A DNA stretch of 64,000 nt from Euptelea pleiosperma (taxonomy: Eukaryota; Streptophyta; Magnoliopsida; Ranunculales; Eupteleaceae), in contig CM068548.1 in the NCBI GenBank assembly GCA_035048495.1, forward strand, positions 11,211,464 to 11,275,463, in the 5' to 3' direction. The notes beneath the pieces are model-generated. The model searched no databases. It was not told where the DNA came from and saw nothing but the letters and a program-made list of their open reading frames with translations. Below, piece after piece: positions 46,992 through 57,884 of the stretch (the first letter of the stretch is position 1; each line of letters starts with the position of its first letter). The translations under genes were made by a program, and so were the position numbers.

Positions 46992-47454
46992 AGCCTTATA
47001 CGACGCTAATCTCTGGAGATGGAAAGATCCTTGCCAACGACACAAATAAAAACCGACAAAGATTCAGAAGATGACGTCAGATGATACAACTCTCCCTTCC
47101 TGACCTGTCCAATCACTTGACGTCACCATGCTCTATCTCTCAGTCAACGAACAAAAGGCGTCAGCGGCGCCGACACCAATCTCAAGAATGCCACCATCAG
47201 TGCTGATCTACACCCACAATGACAGCTCGCCCACCCAACGGATACCCTCCAGCACAATACTGACACGTGCCCTTCTAGTCTTAAGTGGGTCCCTATTAGG
47301 GCCCTTGCTGACGTGGAGAATGATCTCTAATAGCAGAGTATCATGGAGGGAAGCTCTTGTCCCTCTAAAGTGCAACAACCACTTCCCCGTTGTCATAAAA
47401 AGATATGAATTAGAGGAGTAAAATTTGGCTGACCCCGACAGTCAGCAAAGCCAC
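46992..47454. other. Intergenic DNA with two TGACGTCA sites
   Basis: Perfect TGACGTCA palindromes at 47072-47079 and 47118-47125, 46 bp apart. The 97-codon frame at 47128-47421 has no recognisable domain. Confidence 0.5.
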
Positions 47455-47762
47455 TGACCACCCACAATATGAGCCACGTAGGACACCAGATGTCTGGCCA
47501 ATCCCTAGGTGGACTTACAAGCCAAAAATAAGCCTGATTAGTGATTTCAAACCTTTGGATCCTTGTACCCCAAATAATGTTCAGTAATGCTCAAATTCTC
47601 ACGGTTAAAATCAACCGATCAAAATGACTCCAATCCAAAGCTTAGTAATCACTATTCAGGTTGATTTTTAGGTTTGTAGGTCCATGTAGGAATTGGACAA
47701 ATATCCATACGGTCAGAAACCTCTAAGAATATGGCACATGGCTCATATTGGGGGCGGTCAGC
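47455..47762. mobile_element. Foldback MITE, group 2 copy h (CCTAG subtype)
   Basis: GACCACCCACAATATGAGCC and the mirrored GGCTCATATTGGGGGCGGTC form the outer arms. Core GGCCAATCCCTAGGTGGAC and the mirrored GTCCATGTAGGAATTGGAC. Confidence 0.8.
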
Positions 47763-49139
47763 ATTTCCACTGTCTATTGGTGATCAGCGACGTTTTACTC
47801 GAATTAGAGCGGTCACTTATCATCCCTATTCCGATGGTCATCGGGATTCAAACCACACAAATCCGAATGGTTATACCTCATCACGAAGGATATGCTTCTG
47901 ATGGCCCGACTTGATGGACTGAGAGTTGACGATCAAGGAAGGTCGTCAACTCATCGGACAGTTAAGATTCATTGGTGAAAGGCTTTAGGAATGTATTTAT
48001 TCATAGAGATTAATGTTTATCCGTGGAACGTTTATGGTTGTGGTTGGCGCATGAAAAGGTTGAAAACCGTTGATTCGAATGACCAGTCATGGGCCCATCA
48101 TCATGTTCTTGCTAAAACAAAGTTCAATGAATAGGCCAAACCGTTGAATGATAATTAAGTGAGCCCACAGTTTGAATGATGATGTCATGGCAACGGTAAG
48201 CCATTTGTCATTTCATGGAGGGTGGTGATCAAGTCAAGAAAGCACCTATGATGATTGTGATCATGACTGATTGGATTGGCGTGGGCCCACCAAAGGAAGA
48301 ATGACAAGATGGTGGTTGCAATTGTGGTGAACGCTATACACATGTCCTGCTTATGGATTCATCGGATCCGGGTTGACCTGTTGATTAACGTAAGGAACCA
48401 ATTAGTATAGAGGAAATTGGAAGTTGGAACCCAATTTTTCAGTCATAGGCCTGTTTATGAAGCCCATGATGAAAATGCTGACCAAAGAATTACCTATAAC
48501 TCAAAGTTTTGGTTAGTTAGTTCATCGAAGGGTTGGAAAACATTCAGGGTCATTGGGCCCCAAGAGAGTGCCATGTGGCAGTATTTGGCGTATAATAACA
48601 CGTGGGGCAGGTATTAGAGTTCGACGCTTCAGTTTTTCCTCATCAGAATGTTGTTTACGTCATAACGTGGACAAACCATTTAATACGATGGCACAACTCA
48701 ACAAATGAACTGTGATGCTGTCATCCTGGGAAGACGTTCTCCCTAGATCCAGGTCGTAGGATGGTCCTCTCGATTCAGACCGTACGAATCTAGATGAGAA
48801 ACCAATGGTCTGGACCATAGGATGGATGCTAACAATGGTCCACCCGATTCACATCGCAGAATAATTTTAGTCTGAAATTCCAGAAAAAAGAATTCCTTTT
48901 CTTGTCCATGCAGTGGTGGGACCCACAATCGAGACCTAGAAGATTGACTAGTTTGGATGGTAACATCTTCAGGGATTAATCGGATCGAATTTTTACCCCG
49001 TCTCAACCAACTGCATGCCGACAACGTGAACTATTTAGGTCAATAAATCATGATGTAAGGATCATATTTTATTGTTCATTTTTTAAACATAAGAAAAACT
49101 TGGCCGTGATACCGCATAACACCTCTCCTGCGTGTTTCG
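47763..49139. other. Intergenic DNA
   Basis: No gene. Around 48440-48600 words such as GAAGCCCATGATGAAAATGC and AGTGCCATGTGGCAGTAT are shared with 49260-49400, perhaps a longer relative of group 2. Confidence 0.4.
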
Positions 49140-49405
49140 TCACTCTTAATGATGCCACGTGGAACATTTTTGGGACCCACTGACCACATCAACGTTTGGT
49201 CTACCAACCTCAAAAATCAGCCTGATAAATGATTCTTAGCCATTGGATTTGAACATTTGATCATCATGGGCTTCATGAATAGACCCATGATGAAAATGAT
49301 CAAATTGGCTACAGGAATCACCTATCTGGTTCCCAATGAGTGGACATTCATGGAGTAATTGGGTCCCAGATAAAATTCCAAGTGGCAGTATATGGTGTGA
49401 TCAAG
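49140..49405. mobile_element. Group 2-like element, copy i, long centre
   Basis: GGGACCCACTGACCACATCA, AAAATCAGCCTGATAAATGA and TAGCCATTGGATTT form a left arm. The right side keeps CATGATGAAAATGA and GGGTCCCAGATAAAATTCCA, not a full mirror. Confidence 0.5.
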
Positions 49406-49778
49406 ATGTGAGACGGGTGTTCGTAGTATGGCACCTTAGATATCCCCTTCATTTATAAGGTTCACATACTCACATGGCAGACATAATTTTACCACCATGA
49501 GCGGTGGCCCTTTAAAAGGAGATTAATGATGGTAGGGACCACCATTCCAGAAGTGCTGGAGCCACCCTGGCGTACATTAACCGCACGTGTGCACTACAAC
49601 CTCATCCAAGTCCAGTCAGTATACGTAAGAAGCATGGAAGCAACAAGATTCAAACACGTGGCACACTTCAGTTGGCAAGACCTATAGGTGCACCCAGAAT
49701 GCTCTGATCTCCAGTCCCCAAGGAAAGTGAAAGCATTGTAAAGAGAGGAGGGGAGATGGCCACGTGTCGAATAGAGAA

Positions 49779-50082
49779 CGTCACGATGACGAGGAAAGCG
49801 GATTTTCCTCCGATGATGACATCAGAACACAGGGACCACCACCAGCCGCTCGTTCATGTAAGGTGACGTTACCCCATCTTTTAAGCAGCTTCGCTGACGT
49901 CATCATTCGCTGCACCGTTCTACGTCGACGTCACGATGAGGTTGAAGGTCATTCCCAAGCCCATCTCTCCATGTGAACAATCCGGTCCCACCAAAGCGCA
50001 GATTTCCAGTACCTAGGGATCATTAAAAATAAATAATCAACTAGTCGAGGAACCGTTGGATTTCCTAATTAAAGTACTGACG
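49779..50082. promoter_or_regulatory. Cluster of TGACG (TGA/bZIP) motifs upstream of the glutaredoxin gene
   Basis: TGACG or its complement at 49779-49783, 49787-49791, 49864-49868, 49895-49902 (full TGACGTCA palindrome, counts twice), 49929-49933 and 50078-50082. A 5-mer is expected less than once on both strands in 300 bp. TGACG is the binding word of TGA bZIP factors, the known partners of CC-type glutaredoxins. CACGTG at 49761-49766 is a G-box. Confidence 0.55.
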
Positions 50083-50172
50083 ACGTAAGCAAACAAAATA
50101 TCCTACGCTTTTTTTATATCAGATAGTACTTAATACGGTATCTTGAGATGTACTCAATTGAATCTCTTTTTT

Positions 50173-50179
50173 TATAAAA
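50173..50179 (+). promoter_or_regulatory. TATA box of the glutaredoxin gene
   Basis: TATAAAA, 91 bp before the third base of the chosen ATG region. It is followed by a CT-rich tract at 50217-50259 that probably lies in the 5' UTR. Confidence 0.65.
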
Positions 50180-50269
50180 CCCAAACGTCCCAACCCAGTT
50201 GCCCCGTTGACAAAAACCTTCTCTCTTCTCTCTCTTTCTCTTTCTCTTTCTCTCTCTCTGTCTCCGGCG

Positions 50270-50683
50270 ATGCAAGGTGTACGACGTTATAGGCCGTTAA
50301 CAGACGGAGGAGTAACGCTGGAACTAACACCGTCGACGGCTACAAAAGGGCCGTTAACGATCGACGTGGCGGAATCGACGGAGAAGAAAATCGAACGACT
50401 GATATCTGAGAATCCGGTGATAATCTTCAGTCGATCTTCGTGCTGCATGTGCCATGTGATGAAGAGGCTACTGTCGACTCTAGGGGTGCACCCTACGGTG
50501 ATAGAATTGGATGAGGGAGAGATAGGTGCCCTCGCGGCTTACGATAGCGAGGCGAGGGGTGGGGGTGCGCCGGCTGTTTTTATAGGTGGGACGCGCGTTG
50601 GAGGGTTAGAGAGTCTGATGGCTCTGCATCTGAGTGGTGACCTGGTAATCAAGCTTAGAGAAGTTGGTGCCCTTTATGTGTGA
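50270..50683 (+). CDS. CC-type glutaredoxin (ROXY family)
   Basis: Plant-specific thiol oxidoreductase-like protein that modulates TGA bZIP factors. 137 residues, intronless like most of the family. The ATG at 50270 (MQGVRRYRP) is preferred; the frame is open upstream to 50207 but only through a CT microsatellite coding (SL)n. Active site SSCCMCHVMK is the CCMC class. Glutathione-site landmarks: PAVFIGG (where dithiol enzymes have TVP) and VGGLESLMALHLSG. The N-terminal MQGVR.YRPL and RLISE.PVIIFSRSSCCMCHVMKRLL resemble GRXC6/ROXY21. The C terminus is GALYV rather than the ALWL motif used by many ROXYs for TGA binding. Regulation: see TGACG cluster and TATA box upstream. Confidence 0.93.
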   Translation: MQGVRRYRPLTDGGVTLELTPSTATKGPLTIDVAESTEKKIERLISENPVIIFSRSSCCMCHVMKRLLSTLGVHPTVIELDEGEIGALAAYDSEARGGGAPAVFIGGTRVGGLESLMALHLSGDLVIKLREVGALYV

Positions 50684-51324
50684 TTAGTGTAATTTGGCTT
50701 TGGGCTTTGGGGGGTATTATTGTAATTGAACAAAGCGATAGAAGCTTCGTATTTCTCTCCTATTTCTTCTTCTTTTTCTGTTTTTATTTTGTTGGGTTTG
50801 AATTGGTTTAGACTTTTAGAGTTCAGACTTCAGACAGCAGATATGTAAAAACAGTATAAGAAAGACCTGCAAAAAGTATTCAGATGGGTATGAGATTATA
50901 GTTTGAACATGATTGTCTATAAGCGTACACGTGGCATGCATGCAAGGGATATGACCCTCATTCCTTTGGTCCTACTAAAGAGATCTCTTAGGTCCAAGTC
51001 AGTCCAAGTCAACCCAACTGAGTGATCAAAGCCATAGGATCTGTGAAGGGTGGGGTGAGATATCCGACCACACCGATGTAATGATGCTAAGACTTATTGC
51101 ATGTTTGACACGTGTGTGATGTGTGGTTAATGGACGGTGAATTGATGATGAGATCCGAGGGTGGTGTAATAATGGGGAGGGGAGCACACCACCAAGTCAT
51201 GTCATGTCGTTGAGGTTGGAAACGACAGCTTGGCGATGACACCTATCTTTAAGAAGTGCGTGTCACCTTTTCCTACCTTAGTTTACCTTTCTCACGATTA
51301 TTTTACCAAAAAAAATAGGGTCGT

Positions 51325-51720
51325 GATGTAACAAGGTATACCTGAGATCTGTTCATTTGCGGAAGCGGCATTTTTGGTAGTCACCACTGTTATCTGGGCC
51401 CACTGACCGCATGGATGTTTAGCCCACCCTTTAATAGACATTCATACAAAAAATCAGCTTATTTAATGATTTGTGGCCGTTGGTTTTAGTACTCAAAAAA
51501 TGGTTGTATTCAACGGCTATAAGAACGCCTTAAATGGTGCTAAAAAGTGTTAAAATCTAATGGTTATAGAATACCAATCAAGGTGATTTTTGGTATGTAT
51601 ATCCATCAAGGGGTGGGATAAACATCTAAGCGGTCAGTGGGCCCAGATGGCAGCGGTGACTATCAAAAATGCCGCTTCCGCAAATGAACAGTTTCAGGCA
51701 TACCTTGTTACATCTTTTTC
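51325..51720. mobile_element. Foldback MITE, group 2 copy j (longest arms)
   Basis: Ends GATGTAACAAGGTATACCTG and the mirrored CAGGCATACCTTGTTACATC, then CTGTTCATTTGCGGAAGCGG with its mirror and the common core CTGACCGCATGGATGTTTAG. The arms are about 150 bp each and almost perfect, so it should fold into one hairpin. Confidence 0.88.
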
Positions 51721-51806
51721 CAAAAAGATATCCACATTACAACTGACCTAGAGTTCTGCGGAAAAATTTTATATTCAGAGGACTTTGGTAGCAATCGATA
51801 GAAAGA

Positions 51807-52111
51807 ACTCTCGTGGCCCTACATAGCTCACTTTTTGGGACCCACTCGCTACATCAATGTTGAAACCACCCATTGGTGGATGTATATACTAAAAGTCAGC
51901 TTGATTTGATGATTTCTAGCCGTTTGATTTTGTATCCCAAAAAAATACTTGAATCCAACGGTTAAAATGAATCCTAAAAAAAGTGCTAAAATCTACGACT
52001 AAAGATGACCAATCAGACTGATTTTTGGTATGTATATCCACCAAGAGGTGGGCTAAAGATCCATGCGGTTAGTGGGCCCAAAAAGTGTGCTATGTAGGGC
52101 CACACGAGAGT
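51807..52111. mobile_element. Foldback MITE, group 2 copy k
   Basis: Ends ACTCTCGTGGCCCTACATAG and the mirrored CTATGTAGGGCCACACGAGA. Core CAGCTTGATTTGATGATTTC and the mirrored CACCAAGAGGTGGGCTAAAG. It lies 90 bp from copy j. Confidence 0.85.
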
Positions 52112-52554
52112 CCTATGCAACAATTTGTTTTCCGAGTTGGGGTAGTGTATCGTAATCTTAGGAAACGTGCCAACATCATACATCATTCAATAGATCCCCA
52201 CTAAATTATAGCCATTCATGGTTTGCACTCTAGGGAGGAAGTCCTCCTGAGGCGGACACCAACATGTTCCATCGCGCAAATTGACAAATAGAAAGTGGAG
52301 ATAAACCTATTTATTGCACATAGGACACGTGTCCTCACTATAAACCGTCCCTTCCCACCTAGATTTGCCCATAAAATACACTAAAAATGCTCCAAACAAT
52401 AAGAACCCCGATATTAAAAACTAAGTAAAAACAACTTAAGTGATGAAGCCCCAATTAAAGGTTCTCTAATGGTGGGGTTTTGATACACTTTCTACCTTTC
52501 TTTTTTTGTTTCGACTGCTTTTTCATAGTTGCATGAGATTGGCCTGAAGAGAAG

Positions 52555-52640
52555 TGCACTCGTATCTCAATTGGTTGACATTCTTCTGCACCACAACTAT
52601 GAGGTCATGGGCTCGATCCCAACCAACCCACCCAACGAAA
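52555..52640 (+). repeat. tRNA-like SINE head
   Basis: GTATCTCAATTGGTTGACA resembles an A box (TAGCTCAGTTGG) and ATGGGCTCGATCCC a B box (GGTTCGATCC), about 45 bp apart. No complete cloverleaf or CCA. The body may run to about 52790. Confidence 0.5.
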
Positions 52641-52844
52641 AAAGGGTTAGACAACTTGCATAAGTCGTATGAACATTCATCTTTCGTCCCTAGTGGAGAC
52701 ACCACTGTGGATGGCTCCAACCCGACCAATCTGTGTGGGGTCAAGTTGATAAATATAAAATCTGTATACCAAGATACCAAACCCAACCTGGTTATTAACA
52801 AGATTCTGTTTAATACTTGCGTCAGATGGTGGGGCGCAGAGCGG

Positions 52845-52950
52845 CGCGACGCACATGGAGATCATGTTGAACAACCCAACCATATATATTGATCAGTTGG
52901 CAATCATCACAAAAAAAATCAGTCAAGTTTGACATTTTTGTTATGGAAGT
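52845..52950. mobile_element. ATTCTTACACC family, single arm
   Basis: CACATGGAGATCATGTTGAA, CAACCCAACCATATATAT and CAATCATCAC...AAAAATCAGTCAA match the left arm of 37334-37490. Confidence 0.5.
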
Positions 52951-53116
52951 TTGACTATAAATGTTGAAATGCAAGAAATCCATGCCACATGCTTCGCAAA
53001 AGTAATCAAATGTTACGAAACAGAACTTTCAATACAATCTCTCACGATCCAAATGAACAAAATCTTCCGTTCACATGCTTCGTGCATAATCAGATCTAAA
53101 TGTCATATATGATCTC

Positions 53117-54285
53117 TCACCTTCCATACGGATGATACCTCTCGGTGGTGGCACCACCATTCACATATCCTCTATTCCCACCATAACTGCCAGCACCACC
53201 ACCATAGCCATCCCCATAACCGCCTGCGCTACCATACCCATCACCCCAAAATCCAGCACTCCCATACATGGACCCACCATAACCAGCCCCAACACCATGA
53301 CCATATCCACCATACCCACCACCATAAACATCAGTGGCGGCTGCACCATAGCCTTGACCATACCCACCATATCCTCCCATCGATCTTCCACCATACCCCC
53401 CTCCAGATCTATAACCACTGCCATACCCAAATGCACCACCGCTGAAGCTCCCATACGCGTTTGAAAAACCACCATTGTAACGATCCCTGGCATCACTTCC
53501 TTGATCTCCACCACCTCTTCTCGGTTCAGCCTTCTTGATTTCCACCTACAGTTATCGGTCAAAAGAATTTAGTTTATAAATCCAAGTTAGTCATCTCGAA
53601 CGTCAACGCTAATATGTATTTTCATTTTCTTTTTTCGATAGGTAAAAAAGACTTTTTAACCCACCTGTTTACCTCCGAGCTCATGTGTTTTACCCTCGGA
53701 GATGATCTCTTCAACAGTCTTATCACTCTCAAAGGTGACAAACCCGAAACCACGTGATCGTCCGGAATTTCGGTCCAACATTATCTGGTGCTCGACAATG
53801 TTACCATAAGAAGAAAAGTACTCCCCCAACTCGTCTGCATGATAGTGAGTATATAGTCAAAGGGAATCATTTGAGAATGACCAGGGTTTGATTACTACCT
53901 TCAGTGAAAGATGGGGGTATCCCACCCACAAAGATTTTCTTTGTTTTCATGCCCCCTTTAACCTGCGTTTCATCCCTCGGGACTGTTCTCTTTACTTCCA
54001 CCTGAGGTCAGCAAGCAACAATGAACAACAGGTTAAACTTAATAAAGGCAAATAGGGAGAATGGTAGACGTCCCGGTTGTAAGATAAATTCGGGCATCAA
54101 TAATTGCAAGGCATGGCTTACTGTTCTGCTCTTGATAACATGTTCGTCCTCCAAAACCTTGTCCACAACAGATGGATCGGCAAATGTTACAAATCCAAAC
54201 CCCCGTGGCCGTCTAGTATGTTTCTCCTTCATGATTACAGAATCAATGATTTCCCCATACTTCTCAAAATGCTTAGTGAAGGTCT
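53117..54285 (-). CDS. hnRNP A/B-like RNA-binding protein (HLP1/RBGD type), 5' exon not found
   Basis: Nuclear mRNA-binding protein of the plant two-RRM, Gly-rich class involved in RNA processing. Exons: 54122-54285, 53899-54001, 53665-53834, 53117-53545 (TGA 53117-53119); 287 residues readable. The first exon gives the second half of RRM1 ([16 protein letters not shown]1 RGFGFVTF). The second and third give [12 protein letters not shown]2 [12 protein letters not shown], then RNP1 RGFGFVTF of RRM2 and VEIKKAEP. The C-terminal 130 residues are Gly/Tyr-rich ([11 protein letters not shown]), a likely disordered, condensation-prone tail, ending YHPYGR. The frame before 54285 needs an upstream exon with the start and RNP2 of RRM1; I found none up to 64000, so it is lost or lies beyond a very long intron. 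Confidence 0.9.
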
Positions 54286-55574
54286 CTGGAATAAATCACC
54301 CAAAAGGAATGAAGATAATGGGTGGATATGAATGTTGTCAAGAGTAATGAATTAGAATAGAACATGACAAAAATGGTGATAAGGCAAACAGAATACAATA
54401 AAAAGACATAAATTACATCTCCATCCAAAAGAAGGGGACTCGGGGGGTGTCTATGGAAATCTCAGGATCTAGGTTGATACAGTCCGTTAGCAGAGATATT
54501 TTCTGCGGTTCACTCATGTTCCAAGCCATGTAGAGGTATATTAACTAACCATGCCCACATATACTATTTATCCGTAATGTCCACTTGCAGCAGCTCTAGA
54601 TACCAAAGCATGGTTGTTAATGGGCATATTGTGTGATTTGGGACAGGACCACAACAGAATCACTTTGCACTTCTTTATCCGGTATAACAGGCAGTTGACT
54701 GTTTAAACAATTAAAATGCGAAAAAAGAGCTAAATACACAATACTCAAAACATCTTGACGCATGCTTCATAACAATGAACACAGCGAAAAATCTATGCAT
54801 ATTTGAAGATATCCATCCTGAACACAGGAAAATGGGCAATTGGGCAAAAAAAAACACCCGGTACAGTTCGTACAGAGAGAAACTATTGTAACCCTAATTC
54901 TTTTCAGAGAGGGAAAAGCTCTTCGCACCATGGATTTAAGCACGCTACCGAACCACGCAAATTTGCTTTGTGATTGATCTTTTGATTCTCTTCATTTTTT
55001 GCTGATTCAACAGAGAAACTAACTAAAAAGGCCCACACACCATGTTACCCAGACACTTCAAAGTCCAAACTGGGTCACATAGCATACATGTTTTGGCTGG
55101 AATGGTCCATATCTTAATTTAGCAATCAAACGAAACATTCTGATCGCATCAGAATCTGAGGACACTGTACTTCTCAGCTCAATTCTGACAATTTGTTTGA
55201 GAGGGAACAACCTGAACAATGAGTATCCAAATCTTTTTTTCCTGATCAGTGAGACAATCCACATTATTGCTATAAAAGTTTTCTGACAAACTTCTAGAGC
55301 AAGCATGTATCTAGCTGCTTCTAGCTATGGCAGGGAGTATTAATGCCTAACAGAAGGAAAACACAGCTTTAACTCAATTTAGGAATTTCCACGACCTCTC
55401 AACCTGTACAGATTCAACAATGCTAGCCACCCTCACCCCATGTTTTAGTTCATGGAGAAGCATTTAGAAGCCTTTGATTTAAAAAATTACTTCGGTCAAT
55501 CCAAGGAATGGCCTAAAACCAGTAAAATTTTGGTTCTCAAATTTTGCAGGTGTGATACTTATTAGTTGAAGTCA
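54286..55574. other. Sequence upstream of the hnRNP exons (probably intron)
   Basis: Begins with a good acceptor (CCAG) for the hnRNP exon. No other exon or element recognised. Confidence 0.45.
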
Positions 55575-55770
55575 TTTTCATGGGTTGATTTTAACCGTAG
55601 GAATTTGAGCATTATTTACCATTATTTGGGTACAAAGATCCAAAGGTTTGAAATCACTAATCAGGCTGATTTTTGGTTTTTAGGTCCACTTAGGGATTGG
55701 CCAAACATCCATACGGCCAGCGTCCTCTATGAGTGTACCACGTGGCTCATATTATGGGTGGTCAATGGAG
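55575..55770. mobile_element. Group 2 element, right arm only, copy l (CCTAG subtype)
   Basis: GGGTACAAAGATCCAAAGGT, AATCACTAATCAGGCTGATT and GGGATTGGCCAAACATCCAT follow the right arm of 45063-45392. No left arm. Confidence 0.7.
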
Positions 55771-55822
55771 AAAGGAAAATGAGAGAGAGAGAGAGAGATA
55801 ATAAAGATAGAGCGAGAAAGAG

Positions 55823-55988
55823 AATTTTTGAAGCAGCGATCATGCTCCAATGATCGAGCGCCACATATACCAATAAATACTTTTCAAAAAGTCTTTTAAA
55901 ACCAAACCTAAACCATTGATATATGTGGCACGTGATCGTTGGAGCATGATCGCTGCTTCAAAAATCCTGTTGCTTCAAATTTCTGAGT
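55823..55988. mobile_element. Foldback MITE, GAAGCAGCGATCATG family
   Basis: Arms TTTTTGAAGCAGCGATCATG and the mirrored CATGATCGCTGCTTCAAAAA; CGCCACATATACC and ATATGTGGCACG face each other across the loop. A (GA)n run precedes it. Confidence 0.85.
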
Positions 55989-56559
55989 TTCACAAAAGGA
56001 AAATTGAAGCTTTTTTAAGGGAAAGTTCAAGAAAATTCAAGCTTTTTTAGAGATGACTCGTCCTTATTTATGTATTTCTGAAATTTATTTTAATCTGTGC
56101 GCAACATGGAAAGAGCATTAGCATTTTTGACGAGGTGGTCGGGGATGAAGAAAGAGATTGGAAAGCGAAACCATGGGAACAAAAGGATTCTATTGAAGTG
56201 GGCAGTGGACTGAAGCAGCAGAAGCCATGGGAACAGAAGGATTCGTTTTCTTCTACTCTCTGGTTTCTCTCTGGCTATTATATCAACCCTCATCGTCGTC
56301 ATCAACCGCAAAAGATCATCTCCACCCACCAGATGGATCTAGGCTTACCCACATCAATGGGTTCAACAGTAGTGCCGATACGTCTCTGTTTCTCTTATCT
56401 CTATATCTCATGCTTTCTTTGATGAAGGAGCACACATACGGAAAGAGTATCTTTTTTTTACCTTTTGGACAGTTAGTGGCGTTGGAGGTGGAGAGATCTT
56501 TGTTATGGTTCACAAAATCAACTCACAGTTAGGGTTTACAGAGTCAACTCGTCGACCGA

Positions 56560-56645
56560 GTTTCACTAGGCTAGTTTTCAAGTTAACTCGTTGATATTTA
56601 CTGAGTCAACTCAACTCAACCGAGTATGTTGAGTCGGTAAAAAAG
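56560..56645. repeat. GAGTCAACTCG-word repeat
   Basis: GAGTCAACTCGTCGACCGAG, AGTTAACTCGTTG and GAGTCAACTCAACTCAACCG recur over about 100 bp. Confidence 0.6.
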
Positions 56646-56816
56646 ATTCGTTCCAAAAAATTACCTAATTCTACCCATATCTAATTGCTATCAGTAATCG
56701 CCCTGCTCCAAACCCATGTGAACAAGAAACCTCGATTTCTCTCCCATCCAATTATAGCCAGGGGAAGTTTCCCCCTCTCTATAAATAAGTAACTATAATT
56801 CTTTTTATATAAGAGA

Positions 56817-57395
56817 ATGAGCATATCTCATTTTATCTCGATCTTTGTTTTGGTCTATTGTGTTGCTCTTCTCTCACTGTCAATGGAGCCTACGGAGGTA
56901 CTTTTCAAAAAGTTGATCCACATTGTGATTGATATGGTTGCCCTGAATCAGGGTGAGAATCCCTTCGTTTCTCACCGTCTTCATGACATTGGGTCTAGTC
57001 TGTCTTTTGTTTCTCTACTTTTCCGCGTCCAAGCTAATTCGAATCCTGTCGAGGTTCCTTTGCTCTGGGAATTTTCATTTTGTAGTTCTCCCAATCTACC
57101 GTTATCTATTGATTCTCATCTCGTCCATTTTCTTAAGTTGGCTAGTCAAATTGATATTCCGATGGGCTTCACCGAACTTGCACTGTACAAGCCCTTTTGG
57201 CTCGGATTGAAGCCCTTCTCGCTCGTATTAGGATTGAAGCTACTCCTGCTCTACAAGCCCTACGGAAACCTGGATAAAAGGCATAGAAATCTTGAACAAC
57301 ATCCTCGCCTTCTTCAAGGACAAGCCTCTCAACGACAACGACAAGCCTCTAGTATAACATTAGGCTACGTTATTTTTTATGTTTCATGTTTATAG
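56817..57395 (+). CDS. Unrecognised ORF, 192 codons
   Basis: ATG at 56817, TATAAATAA box at about 56780. The first 22 residues (MSISHFISIFVLVYCVALLS) are hydrophobic like a signal or membrane segment. The rest shows no motif I know and is Leu/Pro-rich. A different frame between 57170 and 57270 reads as an amphipathic VQALLARIEALLARI, which may be the true coding frame of a decayed gene. Real gene, pseudogene or chance are all possible. Confidence 0.25.
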   Translation: MSISHFISIFVLVYCVALLSLSMEPTEVLFKKLIHIVIDMVALNQGENPFVSHRLHDIGSSLSFVSLLFRVQANSNPVEVPLLWEFSFCSSPNLPLSIDSHLVHFLKLASQIDIPMGFTELALYKPFWLGLKPFSLVLGLKLLLLYKPYGNLDKRHRNLEQHPRLLQGQASQRQRQASSITLGYVIFYVSCL

Positions 57396-57490
57396 GATGT
57401 GTTGGTGTTTCGTTTATAATGTTAGCCTATGAGATTTCAATTATATTCCAATGTTGGTTTTTCTTTAAGAGATTTCAATTATATTTCAAT

Positions 57491-57698
57491 GGTGATTTTT
57501 CTTTTATGTTGGATTAATAATAAAAAAAAATCATACACCAGAGTTGCCCAATAATTTAATAAATTATTAATTATTAATAATTTTTTTTGATGGGTTATTA
57601 ATTATTAAGGCTTAATAATTCAATAATTAAATTATTGGGCAATTCTATGGTGTATGAAATTTTTTATCATTATTCCAACATTATAAAAGAAAAACCAA
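57491..57698. mobile_element. AT-rich foldback MITE
   Basis: Left TTTTCTTTTATGTTGGATTA, TCATACACCAGAGTTGCCCA and right mirrored TGGGCAATTCTATGGTGTAT then CCAACATTATAAAAGAAAAA. A second right-arm copy lies at 57725-57845. TGGTGTATGAAA also recurs near 63211. Confidence 0.8.
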
Positions 57699-57884
57699 CA
57701 TTATTAATAATTAATAATTCGATAATTAAACTATTAATAATTTATTAAATTATTGGGCAACTCTATGGTGAATGAATTTTTTATTATCATTATTTTTTTG
57801 ATAAGTTAAATTTTTTATTATTATTCCAACATTATAAAAGAAAAAACAACTTTGAGATCTAATAAAGAAAAACCAACATAAAAA

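Noticed and set aside
47128..47421. 97-codon ORF after TGACGTCA sites
   Set aside because: No recognisable domain, overlapping frame on the other strand, no splice context.
50207..50269. 21-residue N-terminal extension of the glutaredoxin
   Set aside because: Encodes (SL)n from a CT microsatellite; the family start MQGVR lies at 50270.
52555..52640. tRNA gene
   Set aside because: Same reason; the spacing is SINE-like and the arms do not pair.
53132..53464. Thr/Ile-rich ORF on the plus strand
   Set aside because: Antisense shadow of the glycine-rich exon of the hnRNP gene.
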